Positions 17,584 to 29,968 are shown, counted from the first letter of the stretch. The stretch is DNA of 60,494 nucleotides from Verrucomicrobiota bacterium (GCA_021772675.1 JAJFLO010000274.1:1-60494), one strand, 5' to 3'. Program-made: numbers and translations. The notes: generated from the sequence alone by a model not told the origin.

Positions 17584-20500
17584 ATGAAATCTCGCAAGAA
17601 TTTTGGAAAACTACAAGATGTAATTGAAATACCGGATCTAATTGGTCTTCAATTACATTCTTATGAGTCATTTTTGCAGAAAAACATTCCTGCTGATAAA
17701 AGAAAAGAAGAAGGTTTTCAGGAGATTTTCAACGAAATTTTTCCCATTGAAAGTTTCGACCAATCTTGCTTACTTGATTTCGTTTCTTATGAAATTGGAG
17801 ATCCGAAATTCTCCAAGGTTGAATGCCTGAGAATGAGCAAGTCATATGCCGCTCCAATCTATGTTACTTTGAAGTTTGAAAACCGTAAGAAAGATGAAAT
17901 AAAAGAAGAAAAGGTATTTTTTGGTGATATACCATTAATGACGGATAGCGCTTCAATAATAATCAACGGGGTTGAAAGGGTAATCATTAGTCAGTTACAT
18001 CGGACCCCTGGTATTTGTTATGAAAAGGGAAAACACACAAGCGGCCGGATACTTTATTCGTATAGGATCATTCCAGATAGAGGTTCTTGGCTGGAGGTTC
18101 AATTCGACATTAATGATCTAATTTATATTTTTCTAGACCGTCGTAGAAGAAGAAGAAAGTTCCTGATTTCAACTTTCTTAAGGGCTGTTGGATATGATAC
18201 CACTAGGGAACTGTTAGATGCAATGTATGGGATTCAAAAGATAAAACTATCCCATTTGAAAAAGAAAGAAGCAGACGAACTATCTGAATATTATTTGGCA
18301 GAATCAGTTGTTGATGAATTAGGAAAACCAATTGTTGATGATAAACAAAATGAAATTGCCAAGCAGTTAGAGCCGCTAAATGAAGATGTCATTTTATGGC
18401 TCGGAAAGAATAAAGTAGCAGACGTGGAGGTTATAAACACCTCAGGGATTGGTGATTATTTTATAAAATGTTTAGAAGCTGATCCCTGTTCAACCCAAGA
18501 AGAAGCATTGAAAGAGATTTATAAAAAAATGCGACCTGGAGATCCTCCAAGTGCAACGAATGCGCGGCTACTTTTAAAACGATCGTTTTTTGACCGAAAA
18601 CGATATGATCTTGGAATTGTTGGACGTCATAAGATAAATCAAAAACTGAATACAAGTTTTGATTTGGATGAGAGGACGCTACAAAACGAGGATCTTGTTG
18701 AGTCTGCAAAACAATTGATGAGACTAAGATTAATTGGTGGAAACGCAGACGATATTGACCATTTAGGTAGCCGACGTGTTAGAACCGTCGGTGAACTTGT
18801 ACAAAACCAGGTTCGTGTAGGACTGGCAAGGACTGAGAGACTTATTAGAGAGCGTATGACACTTCTTGATATGGAAAATGATAATATTACTCCCCAAAAA
18901 CTCATTAATGCAAAAGCACTCGCAGGTGTATTACGGGACTTCTTTGGGAGGGGGCAATTGTCACAATTTATGGATCAGACAAATCCACTTGCAGAACTCA
19001 CAAATAAGAGAAGATTAAGTGCTCTAGGCCCTGGTGGATTAAGTCGTGAACGTGCCGGTTTTGAAGTCAGGGACGTACATTCAAGCCATTATGGGCGAAT
19101 CTGTCCGGTAGAAACACCAGAGGGACCAAATATTGGGTTGATAACTTCTTTGGCACTTTACGGAAAGATCAATGAATATGGTTTCATTGAAACTCCCTAT
19201 CGAAAAGTCAAGAACAAAAAGGTACTTGATAAAATCGAATATTTAACAGCTGACGTTGAGGAACGATATAAGATCGCTCAAGCAAATGCGCCATTTGATG
19301 AAAATGGTATATTCATGAATAAGTATGTAAACTCACGATTCGAAGGAGATACACAGGAAATTCCTGCAGAAGAAGTTGAATATATGGACGTTTCTCCTAA
19401 GCAATTAATCAGTGCTGCTGCGGGATTGATTCCATTTTTAGAGCACGATGATGCAAACCGGGCTCTTATGGGGTCAAACATGCAACGGCAGGCGGTACCA
19501 TTGGTAATTACAGATTCTCCTTATGTTGGAACAGGGCTTGAATCTGTGGTTGCCAAAGATTCCAGAGCAGTTGTGTGTGCAACAGGAGATGGAATTGTTG
19601 CAGCGGTGTCCGCAGATACAATAATTACAACAAAAGACGGGAAAATGCCCAATACTCCCCAAGCAAAGGTTGGTACGGTTGAATATAATTTATACAAATT
19701 CATGCGATCAAATAGTAGTACGACAATTAATCAAAAGCCTATAGTACGTACTGGTGACAAGGTAAAACTGGGACAGGTAATCGCTGATGGTGCTGCGACA
19801 CAAAATGGAGAACTTGCCTTAGGGCGTAATGTAACAGTTGCCTTCATGCCATGGTATGGTTATAACTTTGAGGATGCAATTATTCTAAGTGAAAATTTAG
19901 TTAAAGAAGATGTATATACCAGCACCCATATATCCGAATTAGACATTACCGCAAGAGATACAAAATTAGGACCGGAGGAAATTACACGAGATATCCCTAA
20001 TGTAAGCGAAGAAGCACTAAGACAATTGGGCCCTGAAGGGATAATTAGAATCGGGGCAGAAGTAAATCCAAATGATATTTTGGTTGGGAAAATAACTCCC
20101 AAAAGTGAAACAGAGCTAGATCCAGAAGAACGCCTTTTGCGCGCCATTTTTGGAGAAAAAGCCGCCGATGTGAAGGATAGTTCTTTAAAAGTTCCTAGTG
20201 GTGTAAGTGGAATCGTTATGGATGTTGAGGTTGAACGGAAAGTTGATCCCAATAAAGCAAAATTAACTTTGGCAGAACGGAATCGGCAAATAAAGGAAAC
20301 GCAACAGACCTACAAAGCTCAATATGTTGAACTATTAGAGGAGCTAACCGAAAAATTGGGTTCCGTATTATTAGGAGCAAAGCTATCATTTGATATTAGC
20401 GAACGGGTTGATGACGGTTTTAAGGTTGCAATTCCGGCAAATAGGAAAATAACTAAAGTATTGCTAAGGAAACTTGCCTCCATTCACAAAACCTTTAAAA

Positions 20501-21462
20501 TGCCAAATGGACCGACTAAAGATCAGGTCGATGAAATTATGAAAATCTACAATCTTCGGGTTGATGATCTTGAGATGAGACGTCAGGAAATCACTGAGCG
20601 CTATCAAAGTGAAGATGAAGGTGAAACTGGAGTCATTAAGCAAGTCAAAGTCTATATTGCAGGGAAACGGAAAATATCCGTTGGAGATAAAATGGCAGGT
20701 CGTCATGGTAATAAGGGAATTGTAGCGAGGATTGCAGCGATTGAAGACTTGCCCTTTATGGCGGACGGTACACCAGTTGATATAATTTTAAATCCTCTTG
20801 GCGTCCCTAGCCGAATGAATGTAGGACAGGTTTTGGAAACACATTTGGGCTACGCCGCAAAAATCTTGGGAATGAAAATCGCTACACCTGTATTTGATGG
20901 TATACCTGAGAGCAAGATTCATGAATTGTTGGTTGAAGCAAAATTGAAAAAAGTTAGTGAATATCAAGGTTGGACCACCGACGAAAATAATGATGCATTT
21001 GACGATCAAAAACGTTTGAGACGTGATTATTTTGTAGAGGAAGACGGTAAAACTGTTTTGTACGATGGTAAAACTGGAGAACGATTTAACCAACGTGTTG
21101 TTGTCGGCGAAATTTATATGTTGAAACTTGATCATTTAGTTGTTAATAAAATTCACGCTCGAGCTGTTGGACCGTATTCTCTTGTGACTCAACAACCTCT
21201 GGGAGGTAAAGCACAACATGGAGGACAGCGCTTTGGAGAAATGGAAGTCTGGGCACTCGAAGCTTATGGAGCTGCATATACATTGCAGGAAATGTTAACT
21301 GTTAAAAGTGATGATGTGACAGGGCGGACAAAAATATATGAGTCTATTGTCAGGGGAGATAATTCCCTACAAGCAGATGTCCCTGAATCATTTAACGTTT
21401 TAATGAATGAATTGAAAGCTCTGGGGCTTGATATAAGGACGTTGAAAGGAGCTGTCAAATAG
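17584..21462 (+). CDS. rpoB: RNA polymerase beta subunit
   Basis: A complete 1292-residue beta subunit. Landmarks are the rifampicin-pocket segment QLSQFMDQTNPLAELTNKRR followed by LSALGPGGLSRERAG, the catalytic-side VKVYIAGKRKISVGDKMAGR, and the C-terminal GGKAQHGGQRFGEMEVWALE. In the pocket the residue equivalent to E. coli His526 is Asn (codon AAT) and Ser522 is Ala, while Asp516 and Ser531 are kept. Asn526 is associated with low rifampicin sensitivity in other bacteria. It is followed by rpoC. Confidence 0.98.
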   Translation: MKSRKNFGKLQDVIEIPDLIGLQLHSYESFLQKNIPADKRKEEGFQEIFNEIFPIESFDQSCLLDFVSYEIGDPKFSKVECLRMSKSYAAPIYVTLKFENRKKDEIKEEKVFFGDIPLMTDSASIIINGVERVIISQLHRTPGICYEKGKHTSGRILYSYRIIPDRGSWLEVQFDINDLIYIFLDRRRRRRKFLISTFLRAVGYDTTRELLDAMYGIQKIKLSHLKKKEADELSEYYLAESVVDELGKPIVDDKQNEIAKQLEPLNEDVILWLGKNKVADVEVINTSGIGDYFIKCLEADPCSTQEEALKEIYKKMRPGDPPSATNARLLLKRSFFDRKRYDLGIVGRHKINQKLNTSFDLDERTLQNEDLVESAKQLMRLRLIGGNADDIDHLGSRRVRTVGELVQNQVRVGLARTERLIRERMTLLDMENDNITPQKLINAKALAGVLRDFFGRGQLSQFMDQTNPLAELTNKRRLSALGPGGLSRERAGFEVRDVHSSHYGRICPVETPEGPNIGLITSLALYGKINEYGFIETPYRKVKNKKVLDKIEYLTADVEERYKIAQANAPFDENGIFMNKYVNSRFEGDTQEIPAEEVEYMDVSPKQLISAAAGLIPFLEHDDANRALMGSNMQRQAVPLVITDSPYVGTGLESVVAKDSRAVVCATGDGIVAAVSADTIITTKDGKMPNTPQAKVGTVEYNLYKFMRSNSSTTINQKPIVRTGDKVKLGQVIADGAATQNGELALGRNVTVAFMPWYGYNFEDAIILSENLVKEDVYTSTHISELDITARDTKLGPEEITRDIPNVSEEALRQLGPEGIIRIGAEVNPNDILVGKITPKSETELDPEERLLRAIFGEKAADVKDSSLKVPSGVSGIVMDVEVERKVDPNKAKLTLAERNRQIKETQQTYKAQYVELLEELTEKLGSVLLGAKLSFDISERVDDGFKVAIPANRKITKVLLRKLASIHKTFKMPNGPTKDQVDEIMKIYNLRVDDLEMRRQEITERYQSEDEGETGVIKQVKVYIAGKRKISVGDKMAGRHGNKGIVARIAAIEDLPFMADGTPVDIILNPLGVPSRMNVGQVLETHLGYAAKILGMKIATPVFDGIPESKIHELLVEAKLKKVSEYQGWTTDENNDAFDDQKRLRRDYFVEEDGKTVLYDGKTGERFNQRVVVGEIYMLKLDHLVVNKIHARAVGPYSLVTQQPLGGKAQHGGQRFGEMEVWALEAYGAAYTLQEMLTVKSDDVTGRTKIYESIVRGDNSLQADVPESFNVLMNELKALGLDIRTLKGAVK

Positions 21463-21583
21463 CGAATTTACGTCAATTTTAATGGTTTGCACCGAAGAAT
21501 AATTTCACAATTGGCACTTAATATGGGTTTTCCCGAAGCGTTAAAACCATATGATGGTGATTAATAAATACAAGGAGGGAAGA

Positions 21584-24500
21584 GTGACAAGTAATAATTC
21601 AGCAGTCAGAGAAATTCTTGGATTAGATGCTACTGATAAGTTCAGTTCTGTTAGTATTTCTGTGGCGTCACCTGAAACAATACGCTCTTGGAGTCGCGGA
21701 GAAGTAAAAAACCCAGAAACCCTTAACTATCGGACATTTAAACCAGAAAAAGGTGGATTGTTTTGTGAAAAAATATTTGGTCCAACACGTGACTGGGAAT
21801 GTAATTGTGGTAAATATAAACGAATTAAGCACAAAGGAATTGTATGTGATCGATGTGGAGTAGAAGTGACCCATTCTCGTGTTCGACGAGAGCGAATGGG
21901 ACATATCGAATTAGCCGTTCCCGTATCTCATGTTTGGTTTTTTAAATGCATGCCAAGTCGGATTGGTTTATTGTTGAATATGACCAATAGAAGCCTTGAA
22001 AGAGTGATTTATTATGAAAGTTGGGTTGTAATCAGCAAAGGGGATACTCCGTTTACTGAAAAACAGCTTTTAACTGAGGATGAATATAGAGATGCAAAAG
22101 AAACCTACGGTGATGCATTTAGAGCTGGTATGGGAGCTGAAGCAATTCGAGAGTTGTTAACCAAAATTAACCTTTCCGAATTAAAAGAGCAACTTACCGA
22201 ACAAATGGCAGAAACTAAGAGTAAGGCGGATAGAAAAAAAATTGCCAAACGACTTCGTATTACTGAGGGATTTCTGTTGGCTAGTATGAAGCCAGAATGG
22301 ATGATCTTGGTGGAATTGCCTGTTATACCACCTGATTTGCGTCCATTGGTGCCTCTCGAAGGGGGGCGATTTGCAACTTCAGATTTGAATGATCTATACA
22401 GACGTGTTATAAATCGAAACAATCGGTTAAAAAATCTTTTAAGTCTCCGTACGCCAGAAGTCATCATCCGTAATGAAAAACGAATGTTGCAGGAAGCTGT
22501 AGACGCATTATTTGATAATGGTCGACACGGGCGTGCAGTTACCGGTGCCAGCAATCGTCAACTAAAATCCCTAAGTGATATGTTAAAGGGAAAGCAAGGT
22601 AGATTTCGGCAAAACTTATTAGGTAAACGAGTCGACTATTCTGGTCGGTCAGTTATCGTTGTTGGTCCTGAGTTGAAATTGAACCAATGCGGACTGCCTA
22701 AGAAAATGGCGTTAACTTTATTCGAGCCATTTATCATTCGGAAATTAAAAGAAATTGGATTAGTCCATACCGTCCGAAGTGCCAAAAAAATGATTGAAAG
22801 AAGCGATCCGCAAGTTTGGGACATTCTCGATGAAGTCATTAAGGGGCACCCAATAATGTTAAATCGTGCTCCGACATTGCATCGCTTAAGTATTCAAGCT
22901 TTTGATCCCATTTTAATTGAAGGCCAAGCGTTGCGAATTCATCCAATGGTTTGTTCAGCATATAACGCTGATTTTGATGGTGACCAGATGGCAGTGCATG
23001 TTCCTCTATCAAATGAGGCTCAATTGGAAACAAAACTACTGATGTTGGCACCGAATAATATTTACTACCCGTCAAGTGGGAAGCCGGTTTGCTCTCCATC
23101 ACAGGATATAACACTTGGATCTTATTATTTAGCCTATGTCAAGCCAGGCGAGATGGAACGGACTACCAATCCCAAAGCCTTCAATGATAGCGATGAAGTC
23201 GTTTTAGCCTACGAATTGGGACATCTCGAACTGAATCGAGTGATTTTGGTGAGAAATAAAGATTTCGGGAAACAGACTATTTGGGGCGACAGTAAAAGTC
23301 GTTTTCTAAAAACAACGCCAGGCCGTTGCATATTCAATGAAATTTGGCCAGATGAATTGGGATTTTTTAATCAAATTGCAAACAAATCGTCGTTGGGAAA
23401 ATTGGTTACTAGCGCTTATAAAAAATTGGGTCGTTTAGAAACAGTTGACGTTTTGGATAAGTTAAAAGGATTAGGCTATCAATATGCGACTAAAGCAGGA
23501 TTTTCAATAGGAATTACGGACATGATCATTCCTGACGAGAAGCAGGAAATTGTGGATAAAGCCCATGAAGAAATCGAAACGGTTCGAGAACAATATCAGC
23601 GTGGGGTTATCACTGAAGGTGAGCGCTACAACAAATTTATTGATATCTGGACACAAGCCAATAGCCGAGTTGCATCTGTGTTGTTTCGAGGGCTAGAAAG
23701 AAATCAGGATCTTGATGAGATAAACCCAGTCCACGCCATGCTTGATTCGGGAGCCCGTGGAAGCAATGACCAAGTGCGCCAATTGGCAGGTATGAGAGGC
23801 TTAATGGCAAAACCTTCGGGTGAGATTATCGAAAGACCGATATTGTCAAGTTTTAGGGAAGGCCTGTCTGTATTAGAATTTTTTATAAGTTCACATGGAG
23901 CACGTAAGGGGCTAGCAGATACAGCATTAAAAACTGCTGACTCTGGATATATGACACGTAAATTAGTGGATGTTGCACATGATGTTATTTGCATTGAACT
24001 GGATTGCATGACTACCCAGGGGATTTTAGTTAGTGCCATCAGAGAAGGCGACGAAGATATGTTGCCACTTATTGATCGAATCATTGGTCGGTACAGTGTC
24101 GATGATATTCGAGATCCTCTTTCTCAGAAAGACGAATTAATTGTTGCAGGTGGTGAAGAAATAACTGAAGAAATTGCTGATAAAATTGTTGATGTCGGTA
24201 TAGACAGGGTTTCAATTCGATCCGTATTAACCTGCCGAAGTGAAAAAGGAATATGTGCGAAATGTTACGGCAGAAATCTTGCTACCAGTGGCCCATGTCA
24301 AGAGGGGTCTGCGATTGGTATTATTGCTGCACAATCAATTGGTGAACCAGGGACACAGTTAACAATGCGTACCTTCCATTATGGGGGTACGGCATCGTCC
24401 TCGTTTAAGCAACCTTCGATTAAGGCAAAAGAAGGTGGTTATTTGAAACTTATTGAAGCTCGTACGGTGAAGACGTTAGAGGGACATCTAATCATTTTGA

Positions 24501-25813
24501 ACAAAACCTCTTCAGTAGCTCTCTGTGATAAAAATGGTTTTGAGCAAGAACGCCATCAATTAATTTCAGGTGCTGTTATTCTTGAACCTGAAGGATCTCT
24601 GATAAAAAAGAATAAAATTTTCGTACGCTGGGACCCTTATAACGTTCCTATTATCACGGAGTATGGTGGTACGATTAAATTCGCGGATCTTGTTGAGGGT
24701 ATAACTATGAAGGAAGAAATTAACGAATCAACAGGAGCTCGTGAAACAACCGTATTGGAGCATAGAGAAGATTTATTTCCTCAAGTGTTGATCATGGACA
24801 AGGACGGTGAAATGGCAGGTCATTACAGTCTCCCTGCTGGAGCACATATCATGGTCGAAAATAATGCTACAATTTCTCCTGGTGTAACCATTGCAAGAAC
24901 ACCTAGGCAAGTTGCGCGAACAAAAGATATTACGGGTGGGCTACCCCGTGTCGCTGAATTATTCGAAGCGCGGCGCCCCAAAGAAGCCGCAGAAATCGCC
25001 AAAATTGACGGGACTGTTGAATTAGGCAAACTGTCAAAAGGAAAACGATTGCTATTAATTCGAGATAGTGAAAGTAATACGGTAGAGGAGCATTTACTTC
25101 CGGCAAATAAACATATTGTAGTATTTGACGGAGAGTTTGTAAAAAAAGGACAGCCATTAACAGATGGCTCAGTTGTTCCTCATGAAATTTTGGAGGTTTG
25201 TGGTCCTCAGGACTTGCAAGAATATTTGGTCAATGAAATACAAGCGGTTTATCGACTACAAGGTGTGGATACTAATGATAAACACATTGAACTCATTGTT
25301 AGACAAATGTTGCAGAAAGTACGAGTCACTGAACCTGGCAATACAGAGTTTCTTTATGCAGATCAGGTCGATAAAGAAAAATTTGTTATGGAGAATAATC
25401 GTGTGCTAGCTGAAGGGGGTAAACCTGCAGAAGCGCAACCAATATTGTTAGGTATAACCAAAGCCTCATTGGAAACTGATAGTTTTATTTCGGCGGCTTC
25501 TTTTCAAGATACAACAAGGATATTAACTGACTCCGCGACCTTGGGTCGGGTTGATCCGCTGATTGGCTTCAAAGAGAATATAATTATGGGACATTTAATT
25601 CCTGGGGGTTCAGGATATAGTAAATACCGCAATTTGAAAATAAGGAAGGTTGGAAAAGCTATTCTTCCAGAATTACCGATGGGGAATGGTGGAGAGCCAG
25701 ATGAGCGATATCAATCAGATATGGCGAATACGATTTCTCCTGCTGATGCGGCTTCTGAACAGATGGCCGCAATTGAAGCGTTAGGATTAGGAGATGTCAC
25801 TGTTAATGATTAA
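21584..25813 (+). CDS. rpoC: RNA polymerase beta' subunit
   Basis: About 1409 residues. The catalytic magnesium site [12 protein letters not shown] is intact. One zinc site is [20 protein letters not shown] near the N-terminus; a second is formed by cysteines in [13 protein letters not shown]. The trigger-loop region begins around [21 protein letters not shown] start at GTG 21584, which has a near-perfect AAGGAGGG five bases upstream. The in-frame ATG at 21551 would add 11 residues and has no ribosome site. Confidence 0.97.
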   Translation: MTSNNSAVREILGLDATDKFSSVSISVASPETIRSWSRGEVKNPETLNYRTFKPEKGGLFCEKIFGPTRDWECNCGKYKRIKHKGIVCDRCGVEVTHSRVRRERMGHIELAVPVSHVWFFKCMPSRIGLLLNMTNRSLERVIYYESWVVISKGDTPFTEKQLLTEDEYRDAKETYGDAFRAGMGAEAIRELLTKINLSELKEQLTEQMAETKSKADRKKIAKRLRITEGFLLASMKPEWMILVELPVIPPDLRPLVPLEGGRFATSDLNDLYRRVINRNNRLKNLLSLRTPEVIIRNEKRMLQEAVDALFDNGRHGRAVTGASNRQLKSLSDMLKGKQGRFRQNLLGKRVDYSGRSVIVVGPELKLNQCGLPKKMALTLFEPFIIRKLKEIGLVHTVRSAKKMIERSDPQVWDILDEVIKGHPIMLNRAPTLHRLSIQAFDPILIEGQALRIHPMVCSAYNADFDGDQMAVHVPLSNEAQLETKLLMLAPNNIYYPSSGKPVCSPSQDITLGSYYLAYVKPGEMERTTNPKAFNDSDEVVLAYELGHLELNRVILVRNKDFGKQTIWGDSKSRFLKTTPGRCIFNEIWPDELGFFNQIANKSSLGKLVTSAYKKLGRLETVDVLDKLKGLGYQYATKAGFSIGITDMIIPDEKQEIVDKAHEEIETVREQYQRGVITEGERYNKFIDIWTQANSRVASVLFRGLERNQDLDEINPVHAMLDSGARGSNDQVRQLAGMRGLMAKPSGEIIERPILSSFREGLSVLEFFISSHGARKGLADTALKTADSGYMTRKLVDVAHDVICIELDCMTTQGILVSAIREGDEDMLPLIDRIIGRYSVDDIRDPLSQKDELIVAGGEEITEEIADKIVDVGIDRVSIRSVLTCRSEKGICAKCYGRNLATSGPCQEGSAIGIIAAQSIGEPGTQLTMRTFHYGGTASSSFKQPSIKAKEGGYLKLIEARTVKTLEGHLIILNKTSSVALCDKNGFEQERHQLISGAVILEPEGSLIKKNKIFVRWDPYNVPIITEYGGTIKFADLVEGITMKEEINESTGARETTVLEHREDLFPQVLIMDKDGEMAGHYSLPAGAHIMVENNATISPGVTIARTPRQVARTKDITGGLPRVAELFEARRPKEAAEIAKIDGTVELGKLSKGKRLLLIRDSESNTVEEHLLPANKHIVVFDGEFVKKGQPLTDGSVVPHEILEVCGPQDLQEYLVNEIQAVYRLQGVDTNDKHIELIVRQMLQKVRVTEPGNTEFLYADQVDKEKFVMENNRVLAEGGKPAEAQPILLGITKASLETDSFISAASFQDTTRILTDSATLGRVDPLIGFKENIIMGHLIPGGSGYSKYRNLKIRKVGKAILPELPMGNGGEPDERYQSDMANTISPADAASEQMAAIEALGLGDVTVND

Positions 25814-25854
25814 ATACGCATTAAATAAGTCATATTGAACCAAAAGGAAATTTT

Positions 25855-26229
25855 ATGCCCACAATAAATCAATTAGTTAGAAAAGGCCGAAAAAAAAAGA
25901 GTACTAAAAGCAAATCTCGAGCACTTTCTAGCTGCCCACAAAGGCGAGGCGTCTGTTTGCAAGTTACAACGAGAACTCCCAAAAAGCCAAACTCAGCGTT
26001 AAGAAAAATTGCTCGAGTTCGACTAAGTAATGGGCAGGAAGTCACTGCTTACATTGGTGGAGAAGGACACAATCTTCAGGAGCATTCTATCGTTTTAGTT
26101 CGTGGTGGGCGGGTTCCTGATTTACCAGGTGTTCGTTATCACGTAGTTCGTGGAGCTTTGGATAGCTTAGGTGTTGATAAAAGGCAACAGGGACGCTCAA
26201 AGTACGGCGCAAAAATTTCTAAAAAGTAA
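25855..26229 (+). CDS. rpsL: 30S ribosomal protein S12
   Basis: A 124-residue decoding-centre protein. The loop [20 protein letters not shown] keeps the lysine corresponding to E. coli Lys42. In the second decoding loop the sequence is [13 protein letters not shown], where most bacteria have [13 protein letters not shown]. The Lys87 position, a classical streptomycin-resistance site, is therefore Pro (codon CCT). It begins the rpsL-rpsG-fusA part of the block. Confidence 0.98.
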   Translation: MPTINQLVRKGRKKKSTKSKSRALSSCPQRRGVCLQVTTRTPKKPNSALRKIARVRLSNGQEVTAYIGGEGHNLQEHSIVLVRGGRVPDLPGVRYHVVRGALDSLGVDKRQQGRSKYGAKISKK

Positions 26230-26266
26230 TTGAATTATTTAATACGCATATAGTAATGGGAAAAAT

Positions 26267-26737
26267 ATGAGAAGAAGAAAAGCAGAAATTCGTCAATTAA
26301 CTCCCGATGTGAAATACAATAGTGAGTTAGTCGCCCGGTTGATCAATATTATTTTGACAAAAGGAAAAAAATCTAAGGCTCAAGGGATCGTCTATACTGC
26401 AATGGATATTATTGCAAAAAAAGAAAAAGGAAGAGAGCCATTAGAAATTTTTATGCAAGCGTTAGATAATGTCAAACCACTAATTGAACTGAAAAGTAGG
26501 AGAGTCGGTGGCGCAAATTACCAGATTCCTGTCGAACTTGACCGTACGAGACAAGTTGGAATTGGATTGAGATGGATTGTTACATTTGCTAGAGGTAGGA
26601 AAGGAAAACCAATGGCAGAGGCATTAGCTGCTGAACTTTTTGACGCCTATAATAACACTGGCGCTGCCGTCAAGAAGCGAGATGAAACACATAAGATGGC
26701 ACAGGCGAATAAGGCTTTTGCTCATTACAGGTGGTAA
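26267..26737 (+). CDS. rpsG: 30S ribosomal protein S7
   Basis: A 156-residue protein of normal length that nucleates assembly of the 30S head. It contains the conserved blocks RRVGGANYQIPVEL, RWIVTFARGRKGKPM and KRDETHKMAQANKAFAHYRW. It lies 37 bases after rpsL and 41 before fusA. Confidence 0.98.
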   Translation: MRRRKAEIRQLTPDVKYNSELVARLINIILTKGKKSKAQGIVYTAMDIIAKKEKGREPLEIFMQALDNVKPLIELKSRRVGGANYQIPVELDRTRQVGIGLRWIVTFARGRKGKPMAEALAAELFDAYNNTGAAVKKRDETHKMAQANKAFAHYRW

Positions 26738-26778
26738 GTAAGTATACTTTAATACAAATTTAACGCTTTGAAGAATTT

Positions 26779-28944
26779 ATGAATGTAGAAGCAATAGAAT
26801 CGGAACCCATTATAAGTGAAATCTTTAATTCCGAGAGAAAAATGAGTGAGGAAGTACAGCCGCTTGCCCAGGAACCGAAATGTTCAAAGCAACTTATGAG
26901 TTATGTTCGAAATATTGGAATTATGGCTCATATTGATGCTGGCAAAACTACAATTTCTGAGCGTATACTTTTTTACACTGGAGTTAATTACAAAGTTGGA
27001 GAGGTCCACCATGTCAATGCAAACATGGATTGGATGGTTCAGGAGCAGGAACGTGGGATAACAATTACTAGTGCAGCGACCTCATGTTCCTGGGGGAACT
27101 ACAAAATTAACTTAATCGATACACCTGGTCACGTCGATTTTACCGCTGAAGTTGAGCGATCTTTACGCGTACTTGATGGTGCGATTGCAGTATTTTGCGG
27201 AGTTGGTGGTGTGCAACCTCAGTCAGAAACAGTTTGGCGACAGGCAAAAAAATATCAAGTGCCAATTATTGCGTTTGTAAATAAGATGGATCGAGTAGGA
27301 GCTGATTTTCGACATGTTGTGGATGATATCAAATGTAAGTTAGGTGCCACGGCTGTCCCTATTCAACTACCAATTGGATCAGAAGAAGATTTTTCCGGTG
27401 TTATTGATGTTCTCAAAAATAGGGCATATTATTTCGAAGGACAGCATGGAATTGATGTCGTTGAGAAAGATGTTCCAAGCAAATTTTCGGAGGCCGTGCA
27501 AGCAGCACATAACTATATCATTGAATCTGTTGCAGAGAGCGATGATGAAATTATGGAATATTATTTAATGGATGACAGGCCGTCAAATATAGTGTTAATG
27601 AACGCTTTGCGAAGGTGTGTTGTTGCAGGTAGTATAGTTCCCGTGTTGTGTGGATCTGCATTTAAGAATAAAGGGGTGCAAAATCTGCTTGATGCAGTCA
27701 TTAATTATCTTCCTTCTCCCGTTGATATAAAGGAAACTGAAGGTTGGGATGTAACGTCCGGGAAAAAAATAACGAGAACTAATGATGAAGATCAGCCATT
27801 CTGTGCTTTGGCTTTTAAGGTGATGACCGACCCATACGTTGGGAAACTAATTTTTTTCAGAGTTTATGCAGGATCTTTAAAGACTGGAATGAAAATTTTT
27901 AATCCACGGACAAAAAATACAGAGAGAATCGGGCGAATTCTAAAAATGCATGCAAATTCTCGAGAAGAGATTCAACATGTGGAAAATGGTGATATTGCAG
28001 CGACAGTTGCGTTAAAAAATGTAACAACAGGGGATACTCTTTGCGATGTAAATGAACAGATTATTTTGGAGTCGATGAACTTTCCTGATCCCGTAGTTTC
28101 AATGGCTATCGAGCCAAAAACAGTCGCAGAAAGAGACAAATTATATGTCGCTCTTCACAATTTGTCGGAAGAAGATCCCACGTTTCAAACCAGAGTCGAT
28201 CCAGAAACTGGACAAACTATTATCTCCGGAATGGGCGAATTGCATCTTGAAATATTGCGTGATAGATTATTTCGCGAATTTAAGGTAAAGGCGAATTGCG
28301 GGGCACCAGAGGTTGCATATAGGGAAACTATTACAACAAATGCAGAAGCAGATGGAAAATTTATAAGACAAACTGGTGGTAGGGGACAGTACGGTCATGT
28401 GACCATTAAAATTAGTCCTAAAGGCAGAGGGGAAGGGCTTACAATTGAAAATCGTGTAAAAGGTGGAAATATACCAAGGGAATTTATTAAGCCTGTAGAA
28501 AACGGCTTAAAAGAAGCTGCGATGACAGGAGTTTTAGCTGGATATCCAGTGATTGATATACATATAGATATTTTAGATGGTTCGTCTCATACAGTTGATT
28601 CTTCAGAAATAGCATTTAAGTTAGCAGCTTCAATTGCATTTAGGGAAGCAGTTAAAAATGCTGGATTAGTGTTATTGGAACCAATCATGAAGTTAGAGAT
28701 TCATGCACCGGAAGATAATATGGGTGACGTTATAGGAGACGTTTCAAGTCGCCGTGGACATATCATAGAAGTAGACACACAATCAAATTTTTCAGAAATA
28801 AGTGCACAAGTTCCCCTTTCCGAGTTATTCGGATATACTACAGCACTGCGATCATTAACGAAAGGACGGGCATCAAACTCTATGGAACCATCTCATTTTG
28901 AATTGGTACCTGAAACAATAAAAGAAAAGATATTAGAAATATAA
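26779..28944 (+). CDS. fusA: Elongation factor G
   Basis: Translocation GTPase with motifs [16 protein letters not shown] and NKMD, and the complete five-domain architecture, 721 residues. From this ATG about 45 residues precede the [16 protein letters not shown] motif, against about 10 in typical EF-G. An internal ATG at 26842 would shorten the extension to about 24 residues, and neither start has a strong ribosome site, so the N-terminus is uncertain. rpsJ follows 15 bases after the stop; no tuf intervenes. Confidence 0.96.
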   Translation: MNVEAIESEPIISEIFNSERKMSEEVQPLAQEPKCSKQLMSYVRNIGIMAHIDAGKTTISERILFYTGVNYKVGEVHHVNANMDWMVQEQERGITITSAATSCSWGNYKINLIDTPGHVDFTAEVERSLRVLDGAIAVFCGVGGVQPQSETVWRQAKKYQVPIIAFVNKMDRVGADFRHVVDDIKCKLGATAVPIQLPIGSEEDFSGVIDVLKNRAYYFEGQHGIDVVEKDVPSKFSEAVQAAHNYIIESVAESDDEIMEYYLMDDRPSNIVLMNALRRCVVAGSIVPVLCGSAFKNKGVQNLLDAVINYLPSPVDIKETEGWDVTSGKKITRTNDEDQPFCALAFKVMTDPYVGKLIFFRVYAGSLKTGMKIFNPRTKNTERIGRILKMHANSREEIQHVENGDIAATVALKNVTTGDTLCDVNEQIILESMNFPDPVVSMAIEPKTVAERDKLYVALHNLSEEDPTFQTRVDPETGQTIISGMGELHLEILRDRLFREFKVKANCGAPEVAYRETITTNAEADGKFIRQTGGRGQYGHVTIKISPKGRGEGLTIENRVKGGNIPREFIKPVENGLKEAAMTGVLAGYPVIDIHIDILDGSSHTVDSSEIAFKLAASIAFREAVKNAGLVLLEPIMKLEIHAPEDNMGDVIGDVSSRRGHIIEVDTQSNFSEISAQVPLSELFGYTTALRSLTKGRASNSMEPSHFELVPETIKEKILEI

Positions 28945-28959
28945 TAGGTAAGGAAATAT

Positions 28960-29268
28960 ATGGAAAATCAGATCATACGGATTAGGCTACAAGCTTATGA
29001 TCATCGTGTTATTGATAAATCAGCAGCTGAGATAGTAAACACGGCTCGACAAACCGGAGCAAGAGTGGCTGGTCCAATACCATTACCTACAAAATTTGAG
29101 CGGTTTTCAGTGAATCGGTCGCCGTTTGTAGATAAAAAGTCAATGGAACAATTTGAAATTCGTACTCATAAGAGACTGTTAGATATAGTAAACCCTACCG
29201 CAAAAACAGTCGATGACTTAAAAAAATTAAATCTGCCAGCAGGCGTTGATATTAGTATTAAAATTTAA
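28960..29268 (+). CDS. rpsJ: 30S ribosomal protein S10
   Basis: A 102-residue protein containing [20 protein letters not shown] and the exposed loop around [10 protein letters not shown]. It is a 30S head protein and also NusE, the NusB partner in antitermination. It is the first gene of the S10 ribosomal operon and is joined closely to fusA. Confidence 0.97.
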   Translation: MENQIIRIRLQAYDHRVIDKSAAEIVNTARQTGARVAGPIPLPTKFERFSVNRSPFVDKKSMEQFEIRTHKRLLDIVNPTAKTVDDLKKLNLPAGVDISIKI

Positions 29269-29326
29269 TTCGATCTACACTGATTAAAAATCTGAAAATT
29301 TAACAGGGAATAATACAGACATTATT

Positions 29327-29968
29327 ATGAAAGGCTTACTTGGAAAAAAAATTGGCATGACCCAGTACTATGATGACAGTGGTAACGTTATACCGGTTAC
29401 GGTCGTAGAAGCAGGTCCTTGTCAAGTTCTTACCGTCAGAACAAAAAAAAGAGATGGTTACTCTGCTTTGCAGTTGGGCTATGGCAGTAAGAATCCCCAA
29501 AATGCAAATAAACCGATGAGAGCACATGTCTCTGCCGCTGGGTGTAAAGATTCGGTTCCGTCTCAAATTAGAGAAATTCGATTAAATGATGACTCTGAAA
29601 AAAAAGTGGGAGATATTATTACTACAGAAATTTTCAAAGCAGATGAATATGTCGATGTAATCGGAGTAACCAAAGGGCGAGGATTTCAAGGAGTGGTAAA
29701 ACGCTATAATTTTGCTGGCGGTAGAGAAAGTCATGGTGGCGACTGGTCGCGCCGGGGTGGCTCAATAGGGATGTGCGTAAATCCAGGGCGTGTGTATCGA
29801 GGGAGAAAAATGCCTGGACACATGGGAAATGTGAGACAAACAACACAAAATCTGAAAGTTGCAAAAGTCATTATTGATGATAACATTCTATTAATTAAAG
29901 GAAGCGTTCCCGGGCCGAACGGCGGATATATTATCATTAAAGAAGCCCAAAAAATAAAGAATACTTAA
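29327..29968 (+). CDS. rplC: 50S ribosomal protein L3
   Basis: A 213-residue protein starting MKGLLGKKIGMTQYYDDSG. The central loop that reaches the peptidyl-transferase centre is present (GRGFQGVVKRYNFAGG, then GSIGMCVNPGRVYRGRKMPG). The usual RxPGSIG reads RRGGSIG here, a small variation. It stands in the normal S10-operon order before rplD. Confidence 0.97.
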   Translation: MKGLLGKKIGMTQYYDDSGNVIPVTVVEAGPCQVLTVRTKKRDGYSALQLGYGSKNPQNANKPMRAHVSAAGCKDSVPSQIREIRLNDDSEKKVGDIITTEIFKADEYVDVIGVTKGRGFQGVVKRYNFAGGRESHGGDWSRRGGSIGMCVNPGRVYRGRKMPGHMGNVRQTTQNLKVAKVIIDDNILLIKGSVPGPNGGYIIIKEAQKIKNT

